In this document: positions 43,396 to 51,326 of the stretch, in pieces | How positions within the stretch are numbered: the first letter of the stretch is position 1 | Layout of the letters: the number at the start of each line of letters is the position of its first letter | Assembly (NCBI GenBank): GCA_945903445.1 | Contig: CAMDNZ010000002.1 | Location: 47,766 to 111,765, forward strand | Direction: 5' to 3' | Source: Bordetella parapertussis | Lineage (GTDB): Bacteria > Pseudomonadota > Gammaproteobacteria > Burkholderiales > Burkholderiaceae_B | DNA: 64,000 bases | Program-made: the position numbers and the translations under genes | The notes under the pieces: generated by a model | Databases searched by the model: none | What the model saw: the letters and a program-made list of their open reading frames with translations, nothing else | Told to the model about the DNA's origin: nothing

Positions 43396-43877
43396 GACGC
43401 CTGTTTTCTGCATTTCTGATGCCGGTTTTCCTGTTGCTCGCCTGGTTGATGTTGAACATGTCGACCTCGTTCGGTCAGGTGTTGCTGGGCATCGTGCTGG
43501 CGTTCGGTTTGATCTGGGCGGCAAAGTCCTTACGCCCGGTCAGCGCCCAACCCAAGCGTTGGCGGTCGGTGTGGCGACTGTTGCGGGTGGTGGTGTTCGA
43601 TATCGTTCGTTCGAACATTGCCGTCACCCGGTTGATCTGGAAGCCGGACGACAAAATGGTGTCCGGATTCATCGATATCCCTTTGACGATCAAAGATCCG
43701 CACGGATTGGCGGTGTTGGCGTGCGTGCTCACCTACACGCCGGGCTCGGTCTGGGTCGAGATCAATTCCGATGGCAGCCATTTGCATATGCACGTGCTGG
43801 ATTTGAAGGACGAATTGGATTGGGTCCGACTGGTTCGAGACCGCTATGAGGTTCACTTGAAGGAGATCTTCGAATGA
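43392..43877 (+). CDS. mrpE: Na+/H+ antiporter subunit E (MrpE/MnhE/PhaE)
   Basis: This 161-residue protein has two N-terminal helices (LMPVFLLLAWLMLNMS, LLGIVLAFGLIWAA) and a soluble C-terminal domain with the family block PLTIKDPHGLAVLACVLTYT, PGSVWVEI and HMHVLDL. The start at ATG 43392 overlaps mrpD by 4 nt. It is a structural membrane subunit of the complex. Confidence 0.9.
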   Translation: MRRLFSAFLMPVFLLLAWLMLNMSTSFGQVLLGIVLAFGLIWAAKSLRPVSAQPKRWRSVWRLLRVVVFDIVRSNIAVTRLIWKPDDKMVSGFIDIPLTIKDPHGLAVLACVLTYTPGSVWVEINSDGSHLHMHVLDLKDELDWVRLVRDRYEVHLKEIFE

Positions 43878-44155
43878 CGACGCTGCTCAATGGCGCGGCC
43901 TATTTCGCGATCCTGTGTTGCGTGGCGGGTATGATGCTGTGCGCTGTGCGGATGTGGCGTGGCCCCACCGCCCAAGACCGCGTGCTGGCCTTGGATGCGC
44001 TGTATATCAACGGCATGCTGATTATCTTGATCTGCGGCATTTTGTTCGGCACGCCGCTGTACTTCGATATTGCCTTGCTGATTGCCCTGTTTGGTTTTGT
44101 GGGCTCGTCGGCCATGGCCAAGTTCTTGTTGCGCGGCGAGGTAATTGAGCCATGA
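43874..44155 (+). CDS. mrpF: Na+/H+ antiporter subunit F (MrpF/MnhF/PhaF)
   Basis: This 93-residue three-helix protein has the conserved MRMWRGPTAQDRVLALDALY-like block (VRMWRGPTAQDRVLALDAL) and ends in FGFVGSSAMAKFLLRGEVIE. It overlaps both neighbours by ATGA. MrpF is part of the small-subunit cluster that stabilises the complex. Confidence 0.92.
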   Translation: MTTLLNGAAYFAILCCVAGMMLCAVRMWRGPTAQDRVLALDALYINGMLIILICGILFGTPLYFDIALLIALFGFVGSSAMAKFLLRGEVIEP

Positions 44156-44514
44156 TCGAACAAGACATTCCATTCTGGATCGCCATTCCGGCAGCGCTGC
44201 TGCTGGTGATCGCAGGGATATTGGCATTTACCGGTTCGCTGGGCTTGCTGCGGCTGGACAGTTTTTATCGACGCATTCACGCGCCCACGCTGGGCAATAC
44301 CTTGGGAGTGGGGTGCGTGTTGATCGCGTCGATCATGGTGACCTCGTACCTGCAATCGCGCTGGGTAGTGCACGAATTGCTAATTACGCTGCTGCTGTTT
44401 CTGACCTCGCCGGTGACGGCCATGCTGCTCATGCGAGCAGCCGTGTTTCGTAAGCGCGAGTTTAGCGAAAAGCAGGGCGAATCGACCGAATCGCCGCCGC
44501 CGCCCGCGCCTTGA
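44152..44514 (+). CDS. mrpG: Na+/H+ antiporter subunit G (MrpG/MnhG/PhaG)
   Basis: This 120-residue three-helix protein has GSLGLLRLDSFYRRIHAPTL, LGNTLGVGCVLIAS and LLLFLTSPVTAMLLMRAAVF, the MrpG hallmarks. The hydrophilic tail (EKQGESTESPPPPAP) is low-complexity. It is the last gene of the operon, making the set A(B)-C-D-E-F-G complete. Confidence 0.92.
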   Translation: MIEQDIPFWIAIPAALLLVIAGILAFTGSLGLLRLDSFYRRIHAPTLGNTLGVGCVLIASIMVTSYLQSRWVVHELLITLLLFLTSPVTAMLLMRAAVFRKREFSEKQGESTESPPPPAP

Positions 44515-44552
44515 TCGTCACGAGCCGTCTGTCGTCGCCTGCGCCCCGATCT

Positions 44553-45020
44553 TCATGAGCCACTCGTCGTCGCGGCCTGGCGCTTGAGCACCAACACCTC
44601 GCTGGTGCCGTCCTGAACGATTTCGCCGCGTTGATTAACCAGCTGAAGACGACGGTCGATCGCGCCCATCCGGGCGCTTTCGCCTGGCCGCACGCCCACT
44701 ACCTCCAGCCTGAGATGCAGGGTATCGCCGATAAAAATCGGCTTCTTGAACGCCCATTCCTTCAGGCCCAGCATCGCCACGGCTGTCCGGTCGAAAATAC
44801 CCATCTCGTGCATCATGCCAGTGGCCAGCGCGATGCCCAGCGCACCGTGTCCCAAGCGCTGTTTGTAGCGGGTGGTCGCAGCATATTTGGCGTTTGCGTG
44901 GATAGGATTCCAATCGCCCGACAGCATCGAAAACATCGTCAGATCGGCTTCCGTGATGGTTCTGCCGCTGCTCTCGAACGCTTGTCCGGGCGAAAAATCC
45001 TCGTAGTGCATGGATCGCAT
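44553..45020 (-). CDS. MaoC-family hot-dog dehydratase
   Basis: This 155-residue protein is a MaoC-like (R)-specific enoyl-CoA hydratase/dehydratase: FSPGQAFESSGRTITEADL, FSMLSGDWNPIHANAKYA with the catalytic D and H of the hydratase motif, RLGHGALGIALATGM, and GDTLHLRLEVV. AGGAGGT precedes ATG 45020. It follows the CoA-ligase-like gene by 22 nt on the same strand, so it probably belongs to the same operon and handles the acyl-CoA made there. Substrate unknown. Confidence 0.85.
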   Translation of the reverse strand: MRSMHYEDFSPGQAFESSGRTITEADLTMFSMLSGDWNPIHANAKYAATTRYKQRLGHGALGIALATGMMHEMGIFDRTAVAMLGLKEWAFKKPIFIGDTLHLRLEVVGVRPGESARMGAIDRRLQLVNQRGEIVQDGTSEVLVLKRQAATTSGS

Positions 45021-45042
45021 GGCGACCTCCTATTCGAATGCA

Positions 45043-46716
45043 TCAAGCGCGCTGCACTTCCTCGCTCAGTCTTTGCAGTGCCATGTCGCGCAACTTCACT
45101 CGCTGGAACTTGTTGCCGTTGGCGCTGGCAGTGCTGGGAAACTCGTCGATCATCCAGATTCTTGCGGGCACCTTGAAGGGGGCGACGTGGGCTGCCAGCG
45201 CGTCGCGCATGGCCTGGGTGCTGGCGGCCGGATCGGGGCTTTGAACGAAGGCCACCGGTTGCAGGGTTCCGCCGATGTTCAGGCCGACGACTTGAGCGGC
45301 GCTCACGCCTGCGTATCGCGTCAACGCATATTCGATCTCGGTGGGATCGACCAGAAATCCGCCCAATCGCAAGGCATCGCCCATGCGCGCCAGATAGACG
45401 AAGCTGCCGTCTTCGCGCACATAGCCCAGGTCGCCTGTCTTGAAATAACCGTCTGCGGTGTGAGCCGCGCGCGTGGCCTCGTCGTTATCCAGATAACCGG
45501 GAAAATTCGTCGCGGCCGAGATTTCTAGTTCGCCGGCCTCGCCCACCGCGCATAGGGTCTGGCGTTCCGGATGACGGGCACGAACATGCACGCTCTCGAA
45601 CGACACGGGTCTTCCACCGCCCAATGTGCGCTCGGTCTCGGGCAGGGCCGGGTTCTGGTAAGAAAAAAGCGCTTGGACTTCGCTGGATCCATACAAGCCC
45701 AGCAAGGGGAATCCCATCGGCGCCATGCGTTGGGCCAGGTCGCTCGAACCCGGACTGAAGGCCGCGAAACCCACTTTCTTCAAGGCCGCTTTCCGACCCG
45801 TTGGCCACGCGTCGGCCATACGCCGCAGCATCTCGTCGGTCGCGTAAAGATGGCTGCTTCGATGCCGCAATAACGCGGCGTTGGCATCGTCGGCGTTGAA
45901 CACATCCAACATCACAATGGGGATACCGGCGGCCAGGGCACCTAGCGCACTGTTTAATCCGAACACGCCGCAAAGGGGCAGGGCAGCCAGCAAGCTGTTG
46001 TCTTCGCCCTTCATCTGCCATCCGTCGCTCACCGCCAGACTATGGCGAACCAGGGTGGCCTGGGTGTGCAGCACGAGCTTCGGACCTCTGGTGGTGCCTG
46101 ACGTGGTGAACAGAATCACGGGCAACTCGGGCGTGTCGGCGATCTCGGTTTGGCCGTGGCCGTGATGGTGCCCGTGATGTGGATCGCGACGATGACCGCG
46201 AGCGTGATCTTGATCATTATTGTGACGGCGATCGCTCGCGCAGGGGGGCCATGGCTTTGCCGGATAACGGGTGACGGGCTTGCCCAGTACCTGGGTGGGC
46301 GAATCCCCGCTGGCGTCCAGCATGATGACGTGTTGAAGATCGGGCAGTGCGCCCGCGTCGACCTCGTCCACGATTGCAGCGAAATCCAATTTTCGAAACC
46401 CCGTTTGCATGACCAGCCAGTGCACGCGAGCCTGAGAAAGAATGTGCTGCAACTCATGCGCTCTAAAACGCGTGTTGGTCGCCAGCACGATCGCGCCCAG
46501 CCGTGCGGCAGAAAACAGCATCACCAGCCAATCTGGCCGGTTGATCAACCATATTGCGAGTCGGTCGCCACGCGTCACGCCTTGATCGGCCAGCCAATCA
46601 GCCGTCGCGCGAATCCGTTGGTCGAACTGTGCAAAGGTGACGATCTTGCCTTGAGGATCGACGATGGCGCAGGCGTCGGGGTGCGCGTTCAGCGCCTCGC
46701 GGTAAATGCGGTCCAT
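45043..46716 (-). CDS. Acyl-CoA synthetase (AMP-forming ligase superfamily) with a His-rich insertion
   Basis: This 557-residue adenylate-forming enzyme has the P-loop LFTTSGTTRGPKLVLHT (203-219), GLYGSSEVQALFSY (A5-like), GELEISAATNFPGYL, the hinge FKTGDLGYVREDGSFVYLAR, and C-terminal lysine in NGNKFQRVKLRDM. Residues 161-189, just before the P-loop, form an insertion rich in His, Arg, Asp and Gly (DHARGHRRDPHHGHHHGHG) that family members lack. With MaoC downstream and a liv-type transporter upstream, it likely activates an imported carboxylic acid. The substrate (fatty, aromatic or branched) cannot be told. Confidence 0.85.
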   Translation of the reverse strand: MDRIYREALNAHPDACAIVDPQGKIVTFAQFDQRIRATADWLADQGVTRGDRLAIWLINRPDWLVMLFSAARLGAIVLATNTRFRAHELQHILSQARVHWLVMQTGFRKLDFAAIVDEVDAGALPDLQHVIMLDASGDSPTQVLGKPVTRYPAKPWPPCASDRRHNNDQDHARGHRRDPHHGHHHGHGQTEIADTPELPVILFTTSGTTRGPKLVLHTQATLVRHSLAVSDGWQMKGEDNSLLAALPLCGVFGLNSALGALAAGIPIVMLDVFNADDANAALLRHRSSHLYATDEMLRRMADAWPTGRKAALKKVGFAAFSPGSSDLAQRMAPMGFPLLGLYGSSEVQALFSYQNPALPETERTLGGGRPVSFESVHVRARHPERQTLCAVGEAGELEISAATNFPGYLDNDEATRAAHTADGYFKTGDLGYVREDGSFVYLARMGDALRLGGFLVDPTEIEYALTRYAGVSAAQVVGLNIGGTLQPVAFVQSPDPAASTQAMRDALAAHVAPFKVPARIWMIDEFPSTASANGNKFQRVKLRDMALQRLSEEVQRA

Positions 46717-46730
46717 TCAGTTCATTTCCT

Positions 46731-47447
46731 TCAGTACAGTTCCATGAGCGTGGCGTTGTCGGCGAAGTCGGCGGGAGCGCCTTCTCGAATTAGTACGCCC
46801 GACTTCATCACGACGACGCGATCGGCGATTTTCAAGGCTTCGCGGACGTTCTGTTCGACGATCAGAATGCTCATGCGCTCGGCCTGTTGAAGTTGGCGCA
46901 CGGGGCCCATCAAATCTTGAAACAGCTTTGGCGCCAAGCCGATTGAGGGTTCGTCCAACAGCAGGCAGCGGGGCTTGCTCAACAGCGCGCGACCCAGCGA
47001 GACCATCTGCTGTTGGCCGCCCGATAAGGTGCCCGCGCGTTGTCGGTAGAACTTTTGCAGGGCGGGCAGCACGTCCATCACCCATTGCAGTCGAGCGGCT
47101 TGTTCGCCTTTGGGCAGGCCGCTGGCCCAAAACCCCAGACGCATGATTTCGGCCACGGTCAAGCCCGGGAACACGCCACGGCCTTCCGGCACGCAGGCAA
47201 TGCCAGCCGCACTCATATGGCGCGGCGTGACCGTGTTCTGAACGTGTCCGTCGATCGTGATTTGCCCGGAATTCAGGGCAAGCAAGCCGAACAGGGCTTT
47301 GATGAGTGTCGATTTTCCCGCACCGTTGTGGCCGATCAGGCAAAGCACTTCGTTGTGGTGCAGCGCGATGGACACGTCGTTCAGCACCGGCCGCCCCCCA
47401 TAGCCCGCTGTCAACCCCCGCCCTTCCAGAAATGGCGTGGCGCTCAT
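46731..47447 (-). CDS. livF: Branched-chain amino acid-type ABC transporter ATP-binding protein LivF
   Basis: This 238-residue ATPase has Walker A GHNGAGKSTLI, Q-loop MSAAGIACVPEGRGVFPGL, signature TLSGGQQQMVSLGRAL, Walker B RCLLLDEPSIGLAP and VEQNVREAL, the LivF form of the switch region. It overlaps the remnant livG by 4 nt. With LivG broken, LivF would have to form a homodimer or pair with another ATPase. The 14-nt gap to the ligase gene suggests one long operon, so the substrate may be an organic acid rather than leucine. Confidence 0.9.
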   Translation of the reverse strand: MSATPFLEGRGLTAGYGGRPVLNDVSIALHHNEVLCLIGHNGAGKSTLIKALFGLLALNSGQITIDGHVQNTVTPRHMSAAGIACVPEGRGVFPGLTVAEIMRLGFWASGLPKGEQAARLQWVMDVLPALQKFYRQRAGTLSGGQQQMVSLGRALLSKPRCLLLDEPSIGLAPKLFQDLMGPVRQLQQAERMSILIVEQNVREALKIADRVVVMKSGVLIREGAPADFADNATLMELY

Positions 47448-48176
47448 GTGCGTTCTCCGAAGTAGATCGACGCCAGGTGCGGGTCCGATAGCACCTCGGT
47501 CGCAGTACCTTCGGCCAGGAGACGGCCTTGATCCAGGAACACGACCCGGTCGGACAGTTGCGTGACGATATCGAGGTTGTGCTCGATGATGCAGATCGTC
47601 ACTCCGCTGGCAGCCACTTCGCGCAGCAGTGCCACGAAGCGTTCGAACGAGCGGGGGTCGAGCCCGGACGCCGGTTCGTCCAACAACCATAAGGCGGCAC
47701 GCGCGGCCAGAATACGCGCCATGCTGAGGAACTTGCGTTCGGCATAGGCCAGATCCATGGCGCGAGCGCCACGCCGATCCGCCAGACCGGTTTGCACCAG
47801 AATGGCTTCGACTCGTTCGCGACGCTCTGCCCCGCCTGCTTGCCACAACCAGATGACTGTATTCGAGAACGGTCAGCACGTTCTCGAATACAGTCATCTG
47901 GCCGAACAAGCGCAGGTCTTGAAACGTGCGGGCGATACCCAGTCGCGCAATCTTCCAGGGTTTCTGGCCGGTGATGCGTTGATCGTGCCAGTGGATATCG
48001 CCGCTGGTGGGCGGAATATGACCGGTGATCATATTGAACAGGGTAGTCTTGCCCGCCCCATTTGGTCCGACCAAGGTCGTCACTTCTCCGCTATGCAGCG
48101 ACAGGTTGACGTTGCCTATGGCTTGAAGACCGCCGAATCGTTTGTTCAGCTTGTCGATACGAAGCAGGGCGGTCAT
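47444..48176 (-). pseudogene. livG: livG-type ABC transporter ATP-binding gene, frame broken at an inverted repeat
   Basis: The start (ATG 48176) encodes IDKLNKRFGGLQAIGNVNLS, Walker A GPNGAGKTTL and Q-loop ARTFQDLRLFGQMTVFEN. After LTVLEYSHL the frame shifts into unrelated residues (VVASRRGRASRTSR). The proper C-terminal half is found in another frame (47444-47848): AYAERKFLSMARILA as the signature, ALWLLDEPASGLDP as Walker B, ICIIEHNLDIV as the H-switch. The break coincides with a perfect 23-bp inverted repeat (47849-47901); the original region between the halves appears replaced. So the gene is inactive unless frameshifting occurs. Only LivF remains as an intact ATPase of the set. Confidence 0.85.
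47849..47901. repeat. Perfect 23-bp inverted repeat with 7-bp spacer inside livG
   Basis: Arms at 47849-47871 and 47879-47901 are exact reverse complements; the 7-nt spacer is GTCAGCA (47872-47878). The right arm is native coding sequence (it encodes QMTVFEN of the Q-loop region). The left arm is its inverted copy and sits where other LivG proteins have different sequence. The frame is lost here. It looks like a template-switch duplication. Confidence 0.9.
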
Positions 48177-49057
48177 GCTCGACGCTCCTTGACGCGGGTA
48201 CTCACCAAGCCGCCCGGTCTGAACATCATCAACAGCACCATCGCCGCGCCATAGATGATCTGCTGCGCGGAGCCCAATTCTTCGGCCGGCAGAAAGGGAA
48301 AATAAGTCAATGCAGCGGGCAAGGCCATCAGCAGTGCCGCGCCGACGATGGGGCCCATCAGCGTGCCGGTGCCACCGATGATCACCATGGCCATCAACAG
48401 GATGGACGCTTCCAGCATGAAGCCTTCGACGTTGACGAAGCTCATGTAAAACGCATACAGCGTGCCGCCGATGGCGGCTAACGAGGCGGCCACGACGACT
48501 GAGAGCGTCTTTACGGCACTCACATGTTTACCGTAGGCTTGCGTCGCCGATTCGCTGTCGCGGATAGCCATCAGGCTGCGACCGAAACTGCCGCGCACAA
48601 GTAAGGCGATCACGCCCAGCACCGCGAGCAGGCAGATCAGCGCCAGCGCCACGAAGTGCAGCGGGTCGACGAAAGTGAAACCGAAGAGTCGGGGCGGCGG
48701 GATGCCCACCATACCGGCCAGCCCTCCGGTCACGCTATGCCATTCGGAGAACACGGTCACGCCGATCACCTGCAAGCCCAGCGAAGCCGCGACGAAATAT
48801 TCGCCTCGCACCCGCAGGGCAGGTAAAGCCAAGGCCAGCGACAGCAGGCCCGATAGAGCCATGGCGCCCGCCATGCACACCAATAGCGAATCGGTGAAGT
48901 TGATGGCGATGAAAGCCGCCGTGTAGGCACCGACCCCGAAGAAAATGGCGTGGGCCAGGGAGAAGATGCCTGCATAACCCATGATGAAATTCAAGGTCAT
49001 TGCCAAGATGGCATTGATCGAGAACAGCACCACGATATTGACGAGATAAGCGATCAT
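48173..49057 (-). CDS. livM: Branched-chain amino acid-type ABC transporter permease LivM
   Basis: This 294-residue inner-membrane protein has about eight helices and the LivM blocks IMGYAGIFSLAHAIFFGVGA, ALRVRGEYFVAASLGLQVI, RGSFGRSLMAIRDSESATQA and FRPGGLVSTRVKERRA. GGAGAT precedes ATG 49057. It overlaps the livG start by 4 nt. It forms the pore with LivH. Confidence 0.92.
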   Translation of the reverse strand: MIAYLVNIVVLFSINAILAMTLNFIMGYAGIFSLAHAIFFGVGAYTAAFIAINFTDSLLVCMAGAMALSGLLSLALALPALRVRGEYFVAASLGLQVIGVTVFSEWHSVTGGLAGMVGIPPPRLFGFTFVDPLHFVALALICLLAVLGVIALLVRGSFGRSLMAIRDSESATQAYGKHVSAVKTLSVVVAASLAAIGGTLYAFYMSFVNVEGFMLEASILLMAMVIIGGTGTLMGPIVGAALLMALPAALTYFPFLPAEELGSAQQIIYGAAMVLLMMFRPGGLVSTRVKERRA

Positions 49058-49078
49058 GATGAGTGATCTCCGGTATCG

Positions 49079-49951
49079 TCACGACACCACGGCGCGGCCA
49101 TAGACCCCGCCCGGTCGGAACAGAATGAACAAGAACAGCACCACAAAGGTCACGGCTTCACTCCATTGCGGGTCGATCCAGGCCAACGACAGGTTCTCGG
49201 CCATCCCCAATAACAGGCCCGCCAAGGCTGCGCCGCGCAAGCTGCCGACCCCGCCGACGATCGTGGCGGCGATGCTGATCAACATGATGTGGTGGCCCAT
49301 GGCGGGCGTCAGTCCGGACGTGGCGGCAGTCAGGATGGCGGCGGGCACCACCAGCACCGAGCCGATCAGAAACGCCACCATCGACAAGCGCCGCGCCGTC
49401 AATCCATAAACGCCGATCAGTTCCGCGTTCTCGCCCAATGCGCGCAACGCGATGCCGGCATTGCTGCGGGTCAGCAGGGTATGCAGACCGATGAAGCAGA
49501 TCGCCGCGCAGACCAGAACGATGCCGGTAATGGGGGCCACGTACAGCCCGGGCAGCCATTCGACGCTCTTGCTCAGTGGCGTGGAAACGGTCACCAAGCC
49601 TCGACCGAAGACGATGGAGATGACGTTTTGCACCACGACGGCCGCTCCGAACGAAGCCACGAACAGTGTGAAGAACGAGCCTTCATGGCGGCGAATGACG
49701 GCATAGACGCAGCGGTCCAAAAGAACGCCGAAAGCGGCGGCGGCCAGCAGCGATCCGGCCACTGCGGCCGGCCAACCGGCCTGCAGGCGAACATAGATTT
49801 CGTAGAACACGAAACCGGCCAGCGTGAAAGTCGCGCCGTGGGCGGCGTGAAAGACCCGCGTTGTGCCGAAGATCAGCGAGAAACCGGCGGCGATCAGCGC
49901 ATACAGCGCGCCGGTCTGCCGGCCGTTGACGAACAGTTGAAGGTAAAGCAT
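49079..49951 (-). CDS. livH: Branched-chain amino acid-type ABC transporter permease LivH
   Basis: This 290-residue permease begins LQLFVNGRQTGALYALIAAG, then FSLIFGTTRVFHAAHGATFT, AGIALRALGENAELIGVYGL, MGHHIMLISIAATIVGGVGS and ends FRPGGVYGRAVVS, all LivH features. It is the second gene of the operon, 15 nt after the binding-protein gene. It pairs with LivM. Confidence 0.92.
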   Translation of the reverse strand: MLYLQLFVNGRQTGALYALIAAGFSLIFGTTRVFHAAHGATFTLAGFVFYEIYVRLQAGWPAAVAGSLLAAAAFGVLLDRCVYAVIRRHEGSFFTLFVASFGAAVVVQNVISIVFGRGLVTVSTPLSKSVEWLPGLYVAPITGIVLVCAAICFIGLHTLLTRSNAGIALRALGENAELIGVYGLTARRLSMVAFLIGSVLVVPAAILTAATSGLTPAMGHHIMLISIAATIVGGVGSLRGAALAGLLLGMAENLSLAWIDPQWSEAVTFVVLFLFILFRPGGVYGRAVVS

Positions 49952-49966
49952 GGCGCGCGCTCCGCC

Positions 49967-51103
49967 TTATTTTTCGGGGGCGGCCTGGACCAGCATGCCT
50001 GCGCCGTTTTTGATCTGGTTGACCTGAATCGGCGCATCGATGGTGCCGTCTGCGGCGAACTTCACCGTGGCACCGACGAACTCGAACTGTGTCATCTTGC
50101 GACGCTGTTCGAGCAGATTCTCGCCGGTGACCGGTTTGCCCTCTTTTTGCAGGGCGGCTGCCAGTTCGCCGAACACATTCACTGCGTTGTAGTAGTTCAA
50201 AACATAGGCGCTGGGACGGCGCTTGTACTTGGCCTCATACTCTTTGAGCACCCGGTCGGTCAGCGCATCGCCTTTATCCCAATTGACCTGTTGACTGGTA
50301 TACAGCGCGCCCTCGGCCTCCGGCAAGGCCAGGACCGACGGAATCGTGAAGGCAGAGTAGCTGGCTACGGGTTGCTTGACGCCGTTGTCGCGCAGTTGCT
50401 TGAGCAACTGGGCTTGCTGATTGCCGTAGGACGCGATGTAGATGGCATCGGGTTGGGCGTCGCGTACACGCGCTGCGATACCTGCGAATTGCTGTGCCGT
50501 CACCGGAATCGAAAATGCGCCGACCAGCTCGCCCCCTGCCAATTTCAGGGCGGTGTCCAACTCCGTTTTTACGGCCTGGCCCAAGGCGTCGTCGACATAC
50601 ACCAGCGCGACCCGCTTGAGCGATCTGGATTTCACAAGATAGGGTGCCAGCGCGCGCACTTCCAGATTGATCAGTGGGATGGTGTTCCAAAAGTAATCGC
50701 CCAGTTGGGCCAGATCGGGGCCTACGCCACCGCCGTTGACCACCACTGTCTTGCTGCGCGCCGAGATCGGGGCAATAGCCTTCGATACGCCGGTAAATCC
50801 TGTCAGCACGAACGGTACTTTGCTGACGTTGACCAGCTTGTTCATGCCAATCACACCTTGCATGGGTAAAGCCTGGCTGTCTTCATAGACTATCGACAAT
50901 TTGCCTTTCAGCTTGCCGTCGGCATTGATATGTTCGACCGCCAGATTCGCGCCCGAACTGAATATCTGTCCGTACTCGGCGTTGTTGCCGCTTTGTGGGA
51001 GTAAACCGCCGATGACGAGATCCTGAGCCCAGACCTGGACGGCGCAGGCCGACATCACGGCGGTGCACAGGGCACGGCCGGCAAATTGGATGAAGCGGTG
51101 CAT
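49967..51103 (-). CDS. Branched-chain amino acid-type ABC transporter substrate-binding protein (LivK-like)
   Basis: This 378-residue periplasmic protein has a signal peptide (LCTAVMSACAVQVWA before QDLVIGG) and the type I periplasmic-binding fold: LLPQSGNNAEYGQIFSSGAN, VVVNGGGVGPDLAQLGDYFW, RVALVYVDDALGQAVKTEL, ASYSAFTIPSVLALPEAEGA. The ATG at 51103 is preceded by GGAGACA and places the signal peptide correctly. Transport substrate unknown: aromatic or organic acids are as likely as amino acids given the ligase/MaoC neighbours. It is divergent from the PAS-LuxR gene, its probable regulator. Confidence 0.88.
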   Translation of the reverse strand: MHRFIQFAGRALCTAVMSACAVQVWAQDLVIGGLLPQSGNNAEYGQIFSSGANLAVEHINADGKLKGKLSIVYEDSQALPMQGVIGMNKLVNVSKVPFVLTGFTGVSKAIAPISARSKTVVVNGGGVGPDLAQLGDYFWNTIPLINLEVRALAPYLVKSRSLKRVALVYVDDALGQAVKTELDTALKLAGGELVGAFSIPVTAQQFAGIAARVRDAQPDAIYIASYGNQQAQLLKQLRDNGVKQPVASYSAFTIPSVLALPEAEGALYTSQQVNWDKGDALTDRVLKEYEAKYKRRPSAYVLNYYNAVNVFGELAAALQKEGKPVTGENLLEQRRKMTQFEFVGATVKFAADGTIDAPIQVNQIKNGAGMLVQAAPEK

Positions 51104-51326
51104 GATTGTCTCCGAGTGTCGTTGTCCGTGTCTCGCGAACTGCATCTGCAAGACCGGTTTGTTGTGTAAGTCACAGTAACGTGACGACAATATCGTGGAC
51201 AATTTGCAGCTGCGAAAGGATGAGTTCTGTCTGCATTAACATCGACGTTTCTCGCAGGGCAGGATCGACGGGATGCGGGTCCGGTGCTTGCTTGGCTGCG
51301 GGTTTATCCCATTACGAGGCGACAGC

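Noticed and set aside
47849..47901. Reading the livG inverted repeat as a transcription terminator or an attachment site
   Set aside because: It lies within coding sequence of a split ATPase, has no T-run, and one arm is native conserved coding DNA; no flanking mobile element is visible.
49289..50869. A 526-codon + strand frame across livH and the binding-protein gene
   Set aside because: It crosses two well-supported minus-strand genes and shows no domain; typical high-GC antisense frame.
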